In this document: one piece after another, positions 1 to 11,138 of the stretch | Layout: each line of letters begins with the position of its first letter | Position numbering within the stretch: position 1 is the first letter of the stretch | Assembly: GCA_033065855.1 (NCBI GenBank) | Contig: JAVXUO010000908.1 | Coordinates: 248,001 to 312,000, forward strand | Length of the DNA stretch: 64,000 bases | Source of the DNA: Escallonia rubra | Taxonomy: Eukaryota > Streptophyta > Magnoliopsida > Escalloniales > Escalloniaceae | Direction: 5' to 3' | Program-made: the position numbers and the translations under genes | Notes under the pieces: generated by a model | The model's database searches: none | The model's input: the letters and a program-made list of their open reading frames with translations, nothing else | Told to the model about the DNA's origin: nothing

Positions 1-102
1 ACCCAGGTGAGAAACTTGGATTGGGATCCTAGGGACCGCTGAACCAACCCTTGTTGGCTACCTTAATAGGTTCTAATATATATAAAGCTTCCAACTTGCA
101 GG

Positions 103-1655
103 TGCACTCGGTGATCGCGTCGTCCATTCTCTTATGTCGAACATGAAGGCACTCAAAAGGTGTATTCGGTTCTAAATTCAGATGTGAAGCACATTACACG
201 TAACACTGCGAAGGCCGACATTTTAAAGGTTTTTCACATAGAGAAGAGAAGACTTCTTGAGTTACTTCGATCTTTACCGGGAAAAGTAAGTCTCACGTCA
301 GATTTTTGCACATCAATTACAACCGATGGTTATATGTGTATAACAACTCATTTCATTGACACGGATTGTAAGTTGCACAAAAAGATATTGAACTTTCTTT
401 ATGTCGAGGCTTCACATACGGGTTCTGCCATTTCAAAAGAGCTTAGTGATTTAATGAGTGGGTGGGGGATTGAAGACAAAATATGTGCTCTCACCCTGGA
501 TAATGCAAGCGTCAATATTACATTTTCTGATACCTGTGAGACTTTGTTGAATTTGAAAGTGATAAGGCTTCTTGGAGGCAGAATTCAATGCTTTGCGCAT
601 ATCCTGAAGTTGATTGTGCAAGATGGGTTGAAAGAAATGGACGAAGCAGTCTATAAAGTTCGAGAGAGTGTGAAGTACATCAAAAGTTCTCAGCTAAGGA
701 AAGAGAAGTTTGCCGAGTGTTTAAAGGATTTAGGATTGGAAGGCCCTAAATGTTTGCTCCAAGATGTACCAACTCATTGGAATTTTTGACTTGCCTTATG
801 CTTGAGAGAGCTTGTCATTCCGTTCCGCCTTCTCTCATTTTCAATTGATAAACCCAAGCAATGAACTTTGCCCTTCAAGTGAAGAGTGGGCTAGGATTGA
901 AACCATTTAACGATTCTCACAGTTGTTTTATGATCTCACAAACATGTTTTCAGGAACCACATATCCAACGGCAAATCTCTATTTTCATGGTGGATGGAAG
1001 ATTAAATTACGTTTGCAACGTGCTCTAAAAGAAGGTGATGATTTCTTGAAACGCATGGCCAAAGAAATGCTTGAAAAGTTTGACAAATATTGGTCCGAGT
1101 TTAATGGAATACTATCGATTGCTGCAGTTTTTGGCCCCAGGTATAAAATAAAGTTGATTGAGTTCTCTCTGAAAAAGCTTTATGGGTCTATAGTCGATCA
1201 AAGTAAGAGTAAGACTATCCTTGATGATCTTAAAGATATATATGATGAGTATGTTAGCCTTTATTCTATGCCGTCGGCAAGTGGTGTTCAAGCACTGTTC
1301 AAGTATGTCTCATGTTATTGGTAGTCGACGTAACGATGAGATGCCAATTTTGACGATTTTGAGAACGAAGTTGGGGTGGGGGTGAAGAAGTCACAGCTGT
1401 ATATGTACTTAGAGGAGTCTTTCCTTGATTGGAAGCTGCCTTTGGATGTTCTGAAGTATTGGCGATCGGTTGAGTATCGGTTTAAGGAACTTGCAAGGAT
1501 AGCTCAAGACCTCTTGAGTGTCCATATCTCCACCGTGGCCTCTGAAGCAGCTTTTAGCACTGGATAGAGGGTCTTAGATCAGTATCGCACTTCACTTATC
1601 CCAAAAAACGTTCAAGATTTGGTATGCGCCAACGATTGGATTTTTGGGTCATAAG
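103..1655 (+). pseudogene. Broken hAT-superfamily transposase (RICESLEEPER/ZBED-like), 5' part off the window
   Basis: Three consecutive open segments (about 118-789, 923-1324 and 1376-1567) read as pieces of one plant hAT transposase. The first has the RNase-H-like catalytic-core signatures LTSDFCTS and LTLDNASVN, each with an acidic residue, followed by a CFAHILKLIVQDGLKEMDEA block typical of RICESLEEPER proteins. The second holds the DUF4413-like stretch around FDKYWSEFNGILSIAAVFGP. The third contains the hAT C-terminal dimerisation signature LLSVHISTVASEAAFSTG. The frame is broken by a stop at 787-789, by stops and shifts between 790 and 922, by apparent loss of sequence near 1324-1376, and by a stop at 1565-1567, after which dimerisation-domain residues continue to about 1650. 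The N-terminal BED finger is not in the window. This is a dead element copy; transposition is the family's role, not a present activity. Confidence 0.85.
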
Positions 1656-2047
1656 GGTATGCCTGTAAGTTGTATTATAGTCGTATAATCTTGGTTACTG
1701 TTGGTGATGATCAATGTTATTAATGCAAATGATACCAAAGATGACGACAAGGCATACTTGGAGTTTGATGTATGTAGTCTTCCCCCTCTCCCTAGATCTT
1801 CTTCTTTAGATTCTAGTGCTTCTTCCTCTACCTCAAAAAGGATCAGAGTATTGTTTTTTTAAATTTGATAAACACATCCTGATGATATGCTGCTACTTGC
1901 CACTCTTGGTGTTGATTTGTGTCATGTGGAAACATCACTCTCTCAAAGATTGTCATGTTTTTTTATTTTCATGCAATTTTAATTATGTAAAAGTAATGTC
2001 TTTCATTTCATGAACAATGATTAGTAGGTTTAGCTTGCAATATGTCT

Positions 2048-2076
2048 TATTTTTATTTTTATTTTTATTTTTATTT
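2048..2076. repeat. ATTTTT simple repeat
   Basis: A short run of tandem ATTTTT/TTTTA units lies just downstream of the transposase remnant. It is simple sequence with no other visible role. Confidence 0.7.
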
Positions 2077-2229
2077 CAATTTTAATTTTAATTATGTAAA
2101 AGTGATGTTTTTCCTTTTCTGAATAAGGACTAGTAGTTTTAGTTTGCAATATGTCTTAATTAGTATTTTATCTTTTTAATTTGTAATACAACGTGGATGC
2201 AAATACTTTCTTATTTGTTTTTCTTTTAA

Positions 2230-2378
2230 AAAGGCATACCCCAAAAAAATGGGTCGGGTCTAAGCACGGACCCGTTTTTTATTCAACCCACACCAACCCA
2301 AGTCGTGCTAGACCCTTTTCTGACCCAACCCGTATCTGACCCATCATTCTTTGGCCCAACCCGCCCATTGCCACCCAG
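2230..2378. mobile_element. Probable 3' subterminal and terminal region of the hAT element
   Basis: The stretch is dense in GGGTCGGGT/AACCCGACCC-like motifs on both strands (for example GGGTCGGGTC near 2251 and several CCCAACCC). It ends in TTGCCACCCAG, whose reverse complement CTGGGTGGCAA resembles the CAGGGGTGGCAA start of many plant hAT termini. It lies downstream of the transposase in the expected place. The matching left end is outside the window, so the inverted repeat and the 8-bp target duplication cannot be checked here. Confidence 0.45.
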
Positions 2379-5300
2379 CCCACCCGTATCCATTAGCCTC
2401 TATGGAAGCTATCCATGACAATGATATGTTGGAGCGACATGTCTGAGCATCATCCCCTCCGTATGCGAGTTGGAGATGTTGGTATAATCGAACTCCGGGT
2501 TTGTTTACACCCATGTCGGTCGATATCTAGTGGCTAATGGGCTACAACAACAGAAGTATAATTACCGCTTTAATGGGAGTTAATAATTAAGTTCGTATGG
2601 TTTTTCACTTGCATTCTTAGAGGAGTTACCTGTCACGAGAAGTAGGAAATTGAGTGGCTGATTATGGTCAATGGCCACTTCCCTTTCCCTCTTCTCCCGA
2701 GCCATAATAAACAAATCCACACACAAACTCTCTCCATTGGTGCACTGAGCTACGAGACTCTTGAACGGTAAAAATATGGATCGGGCTCACGTAAACTGTG
2801 AGATGTTAATTTGTGCTGTTCGTTGACATGTGAAATATAAGTGCGTTGCACTTGCTGCTTGCTTCTCCTCTCCATCTCTGTAGGTACACCTAAAAAGTGT
2901 TGCTTATATTTCTTGTCATTCACAGACAAGCTATGAGATGTACATGCATTTGATCGTCTCTATTGTTGGTGAATAAGACTCGGGGTTCAATGATCTCCAC
3001 CACTGGTTCATCTGCTTCTCTCTCCCTCTGTCTTTATGTAAGTAACTAAGTATCAATCCAGTTTGCGCAAGTTTGCACTGCCAAGTACTTGTTTAACTCC
3101 TATGTGCTTTTCTGATCCTACTTAGACGGTCATATTGTTAGAATTCATATTAACGAATAGTCTTAGGCCTTCAACTCGATTAAACCTTTTCAGGAATGCA
3201 ATGGAATCTGGAGAACTGTTTGTAGTGAATAAGTTGCATTTCCATCTGTATTTCACCTCATTGCTTGCTGGGGTCTCCATTCGAAGTTGAGCCGTTCAGG
3301 TGGATCTGATTTGCATGTGAACAAAACTAGGAATTCATAAACAAGATACAAACCTTTTGACTTTACTCCTTTTATTCTATGAACTTGTATTCTATCAGCT
3401 TGTACTGGTGCCAGCATATCGACTCTCATACTGTCCCATTTCCCTTTTCTTCAACTAATGCTAGCACTGCTCCATTCTGTCCAAAACAACATTAGCGCCC
3501 TGAAGGCATCTAACGACCAGCAGTTGGAAGCGTCCATGGCACCAGGGCCAGCGGCCACCACTAGAACAATTCTCGCATCGGGCTTCTATATGGGTCGAAG
3601 TTCCATTTGAACTTACCGCCAATGCAGCTTCCCCACCATTGGCCATGGTGATTCATATCACCAGCCTACTGCCAAGAAGAATTGACAAGACCTTCTACTA
3701 TCCATGTTTTAAATTACAAAATTTCTCAAACATGCCTGCACTAAGGGACGACACCCACATGTATATAATATCTAACTTGTATGTCCATGATATGTCTATA
3801 ACCACAAACAATTTAGAACAAGTAGAGTGGATCTCCTCATGTAAATCCAGTCCAAGCTTTCAAAACTGAATCATTTTAGCTCAACCTTCTCTGGTAACCA
3901 AGTCTGACTTCTCATTTAACTTGTTTAAGCTTAGGAATGCGAGCCGGTCACATCTGGCAACCTGTTGGAGATGCAAAAATTGTGAGTTGATTTGTTTTAT
4001 GAAGAACGAACCACCCAATTCCGCCTCATCGATATTCTTCTCGAGCGGTCAGAAGCGATTTTGGAAACTTCAATCTTAAAGTTTGTTGGTGCATTTTAGT
4101 GCTACATCTTTTTTGTTAGGGAGATAACACATGGAGGTTTTTGCCCACCATCAAGGCTCACATGCAACGGGATGAACCTAAGTCAGCCTAAAAGCTTAAG
4201 TCAATTAGTATGAGTAACTGAATACAACTTGGAACATGCTAGTTTGACCGAGAGGGTAATTTACCCTTTGCGTCATTAGTATGAGTAACTGAGCTTCATC
4301 TAAATGCTACACCCCTGGACACCAATATACGAGATGTGGCGTTCATAGAGCTAACAAATATGCCTATTGCTTCTCTTCCAAATGCTATACCAGTTTAGGA
4401 AGAGATGACTTGCAATGAAAACTTTGAACCCCCTGTTAGCTTTTCCAGGTTGCTCTAATCCTCCCATATATCAATCATGCTAGGATATGTAAGGTATTCT
4501 TCTTGGTAGGGTGCTGCACGTCTCTGAGTCTTATATTTCTGGATCACTCTTCTGCTTTAGCAAATTTCTCTCAGTTTCGTAATCATTGCAAGTTTCTTCA
4601 TCCTTGGGATCTTTCGAGTTGTAAGAAGAGTATAGAAACGACGGGTATCGATACTGGAGAGTAAGGTCAATGCCCTCTATTCCGAAGCCCCCCTACATAT
4701 TATATGGTTTTGTGATCTAATCACGTAACACCCGCCGTTTTTACTAAAAACAATACCCGGTGAAGGTAAAGCATACAGAAGCTCTCAGCCATGCGTTGCC
4801 ATTTGAGGTTTTGGGGTTTCATTCGGTGGTTTCTTAGCACTTCTATTAGGTATTTAGTTCCTGTTACATTGATGTTGAAGAGTGGAAGACGTAACAAGGT
4901 GGTAAATCCTTTGAACTTAGGTGTCAGGTGATAGCACGCATAAGCAACACTACTGTTGTAGCATTCAAGATTTTGAAAATCTTAAACAGTGCTTGAAGAT
5001 GTAATTATCTTTGCTAAAAGATGTATGATTGATCGAATCATTTTCTTTATCTTTCCAGTCTAATTTTAGTTCTTTTCTTGCTGGAGATGGAACGGCAAGA
5101 GAAAACGAACCAGAGGAATCAGTTCCAACAAGACCAGTGAATAATTGGGCACAAAATGATTGATTGAAGGAGGATTAATAGACTATGTATGGGTTGTCTA
5201 GATGGACTAAATTGCTCCACCACTCATAGCAGGGGAAAGCAGAGATTTATGTTATGTTTTAGTGCATCAGCATCTTTCATGAATCTGGTAACTTTGAAAT

Positions 5301-5863
5301 TTGGAAAAAGGGCTGCAACAATTTCTTCGTTTGCCGCCTTACAGAGAATAAAGCCCTCCCAAAGGCTTCCACATTTTTCATCCATCAAAAGCAAAGTTCC
5401 CATGATTAAAGCAAAAGGGATTTCCTTGACTTTGGAGCAATATGGCTGTCTGTGACTGTCATCTTCCAGTTAAAGTTGCACCCCCAACTTCTTTTTTATT
5501 CTATAATAGTTCTTCTGCTAAGAATAATCAAGTCCTTGGGACCTAATTGTGTTGTTTGCTTCTTCAAGGACATGATCCTTTACCAAGTTAAAAACAAGAT
5601 TCTTCGTTCAAGATTAAATGCATCACGTAAAACTTTCCCAGAAAGCTTCTAGATGCGAAAAATCATACTTCATATCCTGTACATAAACAGTAGAGATACA
5701 ATACTGCTTAGAATGCTGCTAGAACTATTCTACAATATGAACGCACGTAATAGACATTTTGTTTCACGGTGCATGAACTGTGCTACATTTTTCTGCCACA
5801 CAACGCAACTTTTACTTGAACGTTAGTTTGATTCTTCTTATCTAAAGTCCTTACCTTTCCAAG
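2379..5863. other. Intergenic, no gene recognised
   Basis: AT-rich sequence with many stops in all frames. Short open frames at 3461-3646 (minus), 3639-3869 (plus) and 5189-5455 (plus) show no family motif and no plausible splice-linked partners. The segment near 5000-5860 is probably the upstream region of the DC1 gene. Confidence 0.5.
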
Positions 5864-5872
5864 TTATATAAG
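5864..5872 (+). promoter_or_regulatory. TATA-box candidate for the DC1 gene
   Basis: TTATATAAG lies about 190 bp upstream of the chosen start codon at 6057, a position consistent with a transcription start near 5900 and a 5' leader of about 150 nt. The position is inferred from sequence only. Confidence 0.4.
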
Positions 5873-6056
5873 CACTTGTGATGCTTAAAAGTGTCTTACT
5901 GGCATCCTCTTTTCTCTGCATGGTTAAAGCTAAACTTTCCTATAGCTAGCATAACATAGTACAGCATAAATATTATCCTCGCATTGCCAAATTGCAAACC
6001 GATTAAGGCAGGTGAGGCTTTGGAATATAAAAGTGGGAAAGAGCCAGCCAAACAGC

Positions 6057-7110
6057 ATGAACACCAACTCATTGAGGAAGTCAGTTGGAACATTTGCCCC
6101 AGAAAGGTCTCTTTCAATGGAAGTACCCCCAAATTCAGTTGTTCTTCATTCAACAAAATCGAAGCTGAGAAAGTCTCTTTCAGTTGAATTCCCTACCTCC
6201 CCTGAAACCCGTCTTGAAGAAGAGGTAATGATACATCACGCCCACTCACAACATCCCCTAGCACTAGTTGCCCAGACCGACCCCTTTACCTGCACTGGCT
6301 GCAAAGAGCAAGGTGCAGGCAAAAGGTTTGCATGCCAAAATTGCGACTTTCAGCTGCATGACTTCTGTGCGCTGTCTCCTCCAGCTCTCAAGAACCATCC
6401 CCTCCATGCCCAACATCAACTCGTACTTCACGCTAAACCCAAGCAAGGTGAAACTTAGTTATCACTGCTCCACATTAAACTTTTGTTTCACCTGCATTTT
6501 CGTTCTTTTCGCTTTTGTTAATTTCTACCAGTGGCCGAATATATGTGGTGATTGCCAGTTTGCACTAACAGTAATTTTCAACATGTTAACTATATCAGGT
6601 GGGATTTTATGGCCAAGGTGTGACGTCTGCAGCAAGGCTACCAAAGGCTTTACATTCCGATGTGGCGTGTGTAGTTTCCAGATGCACCCTTGCTGTGCTA
6701 TGCTTTCCAGCGAAATGAAGTTTCCGGTCCATCCGCATCCCCTGAAGCTTTTACCACCGTCTTTGGCGACCTCATCATCAGGTGATCCTGCTGCTGGTTT
6801 CACATGCAGTGAGTGCAAGAGGAAGAGATTAGGTCGAGTGTACCGCTGCACTCGGGCAACAGATCAACATTGTGACTACTACCTCCACGCAGTTTGTGCT
6901 AAGAGCTTCATCAACGGGCTTCAGGCCAATGGCATAAAGAACTCGGATACTAAGCCAAGCATGCTGGGTCCTGCAGCTCGTCTTGCCTCCCAGGTTATTA
7001 TAGAGTTTATAGGGGGCCTTTTTGAGGGGTTCGGAGAAGCTGTTGGACAAGCTGTCATTCAGAATATTGCAAGGGGGAGGCGCAGTAGCAGCAGAAGATC
7101 AAATTATTAG
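6057..7110 (+). CDS. DC1-domain (cysteine/histidine-rich C1) protein, 2 exons
   Basis: Join of 6057-6447 and 6599-7110 gives 300 residues. The intron is 151 bp with CAAG|GTGAAA donor and ATCAG|GTGGG acceptor, and the join keeps the frame (KPKQ-GGILWP). Two or three zinc-binding DC1-type modules are visible: CTGCKEQ..GKRFACQNCDFQLHDFCA in exon 1; CDVC..FTFRCGVCSFQMHPCC in exon 2; and CSECKRK..GRVYRCTRA..HCDYYLHAVC further on, each with the C-x2-C and H-x2-C spacing of the family. The last 60 residues are not zinc-finger; they include an apolar segment (ARLASQVIIEFIGGLFEGFG) and an Arg/Ser-rich tail. DC1 proteins in plants are linked to stress and hormone signalling, but the biochemical role of this one is unknown. 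ATG 6117 is an alternative in-frame start that also keeps all zinc modules. Confidence 0.88.
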
Positions 7111-7585
7111 TTAGTCATTGCATGACATAGCCAATATAGTACGCTGAACTTCGTCAAGCCTTCTATTCTGTGCATACCGCTCGCTAAGTAGATGCAGGAT
7201 TTGGGTGTGAATATTATGCTTTGAAGAATTTGCTTATATTTGTATTGACTAGTGAGCTTCTTGGCTACTAGCAAAATCGTGTAAGAAACGATGTTTTCTT
7301 TCCTGATCTTGTAAAAAGCACATGCCTTTGTATTTTAAATGACAGAATGGCACAAGTAATGTAATCTGTTTCCCCCCTGTACGTGGTCAGTTTTTACAGT
7401 TGAAAAAAGATTTGGTTGTACTCGCTGGGGATTGCAAGTCGCAAGACGATCGGCATCTATGCGCATTATATGCGGAAGAACACAAATGGTGATATTCTTT
7501 CTTAAGCTGTTGAGAGTGGATGTAGAGTAACAGGTAAAGGTGGATATAAGTACATTGATTTGGACACGTTCAAGGTAAATGCATT

Positions 7586-8354
7586 AATAATTTCTGAACA
7601 ACCCAGCCTTCTCTCTCCCAGCATTCTCTCTAAACACCCAACTCCACAAAAGTCACCATGGCCGCCCCACAGTGCTTCCGCGCATGTGGGGCGGCAGCCA
7701 CTCCGGCGTTTCAGCTATAGCTTCTTCTTTACGTCTACTGTGGTGGTATGCTTTAAGAAGTAATCAATTGGTGGCCAGCGGTACAAGCGGCGGGAAGACA
7801 GTGGCGGGGCGTCTCACCGGAATTTGATCGAATGGAGACGACAACATCAAGGTTTGTCTCTGATCTTGGTCGATCTACGTAGATCTCTGTAGATCTGCTC
7901 AATCGACGTATTTTCCAATGTTCGCCGGAGGCGGCCGGAATCTCACCGGCGGCGACCGGATCTTCGGATTTATTACGGATGGACATTGCGGTGTTATAGA
8001 TCCTGGGAGGTGTGATGAACTCTTAAACAGTGTGCTCACCTTTGTGTCGTGCTGTTCCCGATTGTTTGCGTTATTGTTACTACTTATAGTTTGTTTTCAT
8101 TTATGTTCAGTTTAAACCTGTAAATTTTGCATGTTACTTTAAGTTAAGTTAAAGTGTAAGATATGCTCTGCTCTAATTCAATTGTAATGTGTATAAATTT
8201 ATTAGGTTTGTTGTTTGTGTCGGCCTTCATGGTCATGTATATTGAATCACGGGAATGCCGTGACCGATAATGTCTGTAAACTCTATAACAGAGCGACTGT
8301 GTATCTTTAAATTATCAATGCAATTCTCTTATTATCACAACAAAAAAAAAAAAA
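7586..8354 (+). mobile_element. LINE-like non-autonomous retroposon with poly(A) tail and 11-bp target duplication
   Basis: The 11-mer GTAAATGCATT occurs at 7575-7585 and again at 8355-8365, directly after a run of 13 A (8342-8354). The 769 bp between them therefore look like one target-primed retroposition event in plus orientation. The 5' half is GC-rich and holds CTCACCGG-type motifs as in plant LINE leaders; the 3' half is AT-rich, UTR-like and ends in a TTATTATCACA-poly(A) tail. No reverse transcriptase or endonuclease is present, and internal open frames such as 7918-8115 show no domain. It could be a LINE internal-deletion derivative or a retroposed transcript of another kind. Confidence 0.72.
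7661..7695. repeat. GC-rich perfect hairpin inside the retroposon
   Basis: GCCGCCCCACA (7661-7671) and its exact reverse complement TGTGGGGCGGC (7685-7695) flank a 13-nt loop. The stem is 11 bp with no mismatch and stands out from the surrounding AT-rich DNA. Its function is unknown. Confidence 0.6.
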
Positions 8355-8365
8355 GTAAATGCATT

Positions 8366-9048
8366 TAAAAGAAGGTGAGTCCTGTTGGCGTTGGCATCAT
8401 TGGTGCAGCCAGCTACATGTGATTCCACCCGTACCTTGCGCATCAATATTGAGTGTTAACTCACATAGCTACCGTTAAAGATCATCAATTTGATGTAAAA
8501 GTAGCTGGAACACCTTGCCATGGTGAATAATAGGCACGACACCCTGCTTTTTTTGCATGTCCACCCTCGACCTTTATACATGAGAATTAAGCTCCGTGTC
8601 ACACACACTCATTGTGTAGGCACTTAGCATAGGGATGCGCATAGAAATTATAGGCATCGGACAACATAACAGGCTTGGCATTTCACAACTTCATGCATTG
8701 AGCTTTGCACTGACTCTAACATCGCCTAGACACTGGGTATCTATTGAGAAAAGGGTCTGGGAGCCTCATTAAGTATAACCTGCTGTATGCGTGAAAATGT
8801 CTCCGTGACATCCCGCACAGCGATGAGAGACTTTTGGTCACCTAAACTCCACTTTCAAGCATTTAGAACTTTTTCTACCAAAGGAAAAGCATCTAGCAGT
8901 TCAAATAAAGATCTATAAAGACCAAATGTTATTCATGTTGCATTTTTTGTTTGTGTTTATATCCAACAATTCACATCTCTTTCCATCCAACAATCAAGTT
9001 CTCTACGAAAAACCTTCATGCCATTGATCTGAAAGATTCTTGGAATAT
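8366..9048. other. Intergenic, nothing recognised
   Basis: No open frame with protein character and no repeat with clear borders. Confidence 0.5.
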
Positions 9049-9361
9049 TTATTCATGGTTTTTCCTTCCAAGTGTGTAATCAAGACCGAGACTGAATGGA
9101 ACTTCAGAAGACCACCATCTTCCCAATCTGGATCTCATTGAGCTGATGTTGCTCTTTTCACATTGTTGGCCCTCCGGATCATTATCATGTCCATGGAGTT
9201 CCAAAACCCGTAATCCCCAACCTTCACTCTGAATATAGCCTACGGATTCTTCCCTTTCACAGTGACCCAAGGTTTGATTGAACATGCACTACAGGAGAGC
9301 GGATGTAAAATCTGGGCTTGAGTTAGGCAAGTCGCTGACATGAAAAAAGGGCAGCATCTGC
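9049..9361 (-). pseudogene. Exon-like segment of an unrecognised gene, interrupted by one TAG
   Basis: Read on the minus strand, a consensus-like acceptor (GTTGTTGCAG) at about 9362 is followed by a frame beginning MLPFFHVSDLPNSSPDFTSALL. A TAG follows, and the same frame continues for 79 residues to a TAA at 9049-9051, with protein-like composition (GLRVLELHGHDNDPEGQQ, RLGRWWSSEVPFSLGLDY). A single CAG-to-TAG change would explain the break. I do not recognise the family. A splice acceptor immediately after the TAG (CTCCTGTAG) is an alternative explanation, in which case the downstream part would be an intact last exon. Confidence 0.3.
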
Positions 9362-9429
9362 AACAACACAGAACAGCCTTAATCATCCTCTTCACCAACT
9401 TTTTTCTGGTTGAAGCCAACGGCATCGTA

Positions 9430-9529
9430 CTCTCCTTGGACTTGAGCAACATTCTCCATGATGCTCTCCTTGGACTTGAGCAACATTCTCCATGATGCTC
9501 TCCTTGGACTTGAGCAACATTCTCCATGT
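9430..9529. repeat. 34-bp tandem repeat, three copies
   Basis: Copies at 9430-9463, 9464-9497 and 9498-9529 are near identical and begin CTCTCCTTGGACTTGAGC. A 34-bp unit is not a multiple of three, so it does not encode a regular peptide repeat. It sits beside the exon-like segment at 9049-9361. Confidence 0.85.
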
Positions 9530-10740
9530 TATTCAAACCGATCCGCAGCTGTTCAGTGTTTCACGCAACCGGCTAGATGAGCAAACACATCCTTCTCCAT
9601 AGACAACGGTGACTGCAAACCAATAGCCACCAGATGCAACGTGGAATAGAGCAGAAGCTGACTACCTAAAGCACCAATTGAACCAAATCAAGAAAGGAGG
9701 GGCTCTTTCCCAAAGCTTTGAATACGACACAGCTAATATCAGGGTTCCATCGGGGATGAAAAAGTAGACCTAAAGTATATGCATGATTAAGTTTGTACAA
9801 CTCTATCAAGAGAGAACTACCAACAGAAGATCACAGCTGTAAAAGTACAGGGTAGCTGCTTCGGAAATCAGGGTCCAATGACAGTAACGACCATTTTATC
9901 ATCCAGCATCATGTCCGCAAATTTACCGGTATGCCAAGAGTATTATATTTGCGTATATATACACACAACCAAAAGGGCCCCTCTTACCAAGAAAAGAAAC
10001 AGAAAAAAGAAAAAGAAACTCAAACACCACAGGAGACAACTTCACTATAATGAGGAAAAACTAATGTAGCAACTCTTTTTCCTGAAAAAATTCCTTTTCA
10101 CCATCATACAAATCTTCTAGTTTTCTTTAGAGATTCACCTGACACTAAATTGTTTCCGAACATCTCCAACTGAACTTTTTTCCTAAGTCTATCTCAAAAG
10201 CATCATCTTTCAGACCTTTTCTTTCAAGGAAATGGAATTTCCAAAACGTCTAATGCAAGTTCAAGAATGTACAGAATAAGCTCGCCCAACTAGTAAAGAA
10301 CACTTTGCCCTGAAAACCAAAGTGAAGAGAGATACAAAAGGAGAAAAGGGCAGGAAAGTTTCCCAGCATCATATACTTTAAAGTAAACTAAGCATTAACG
10401 ACTTAGAAGCACTATCCATTGTGCATGGTTAACTACCTTCTCTGTAATTCCGCAACACCCACTTGCCTTAAAAAAAAAATTGACAAACGTAAGAACCCAC
10501 AAACTCGAAATGGAATATTTGGACTACGTTATTTTCAATGTACTAGCGAAAAAGTATTTACTGTTCAACTATATAAATATGGTAATTCCTGTTGATCCTA
10601 CAGATTCTTTACAGTAACAGAGACAATCCAAAATCAGCATGAACATCGAACTACATCTCCATACAAATTAGTCAAAGGCAAAAACACAAACCACCAGATT
10701 AACTGAATTAAGAACTTCGTAGAACGGTAAGATATCTTAC
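9530..10740. other. Region downstream of the SPL gene, no gene assigned
   Basis: Mostly AT-rich. Short purine-rich and T-rich tracts occur, and no frame has recognisable domain content. It may include introns or 3' sequence of a minus-strand transcript, given the exon-like pieces on both sides. Confidence 0.4.
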
Positions 10741-11138
10741 GCTTCTGTTTCTTCGACCTTGGCCATTGATGCTTCCTTCCACAAGCAGCTTACCCATCTC
10801 CTCCAATATCTCATACTCAGATGGGGTTTTGAGAACAGTTCTCTGTAACAGTCAATCCGCTGGGCTAATAGAAGGCTACACCCAACAAATAGTCTGAAAG
10901 AAGGCTATGCTCCCACTATAATCCAAAACTCAGGTCTGAAGAAATTTTATATGCATCATCCAACTGCGCGTCCCTTTGCTTTGTGCATCTATTATCAGGG
11001 TCTTGAAAGAATAAGAAACCATACCTAAATCAACTCCACTCCAGTACAAACCTAGTTCTTCACGAGCTGCCTCAAAATGAACTTGTCCTCTTGCCACAAA
11101 TTAACTTATTATTCCCAATGTATATAACCACTTATCAA
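10741..11138 (-). other. Possible spliced 3' UTR of the SPL gene, or exons of an unrecognised gene
   Basis: Directly after the SPL stop, minus-strand sequence runs to a good donor (GATTTAG|GTATGG) ending an exon-like block at 11025. A 102-bp block at 10842-10741 is bounded by TGTTACAG and by AGC|GTAAGAT. This block is open in two frames; one reads like protein (TPSEYEILEEMGKLLVEGS). The two blocks do not join in one open frame, which favours a spliced 3' UTR over coding exons. No family is recognised. Confidence 0.3.
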
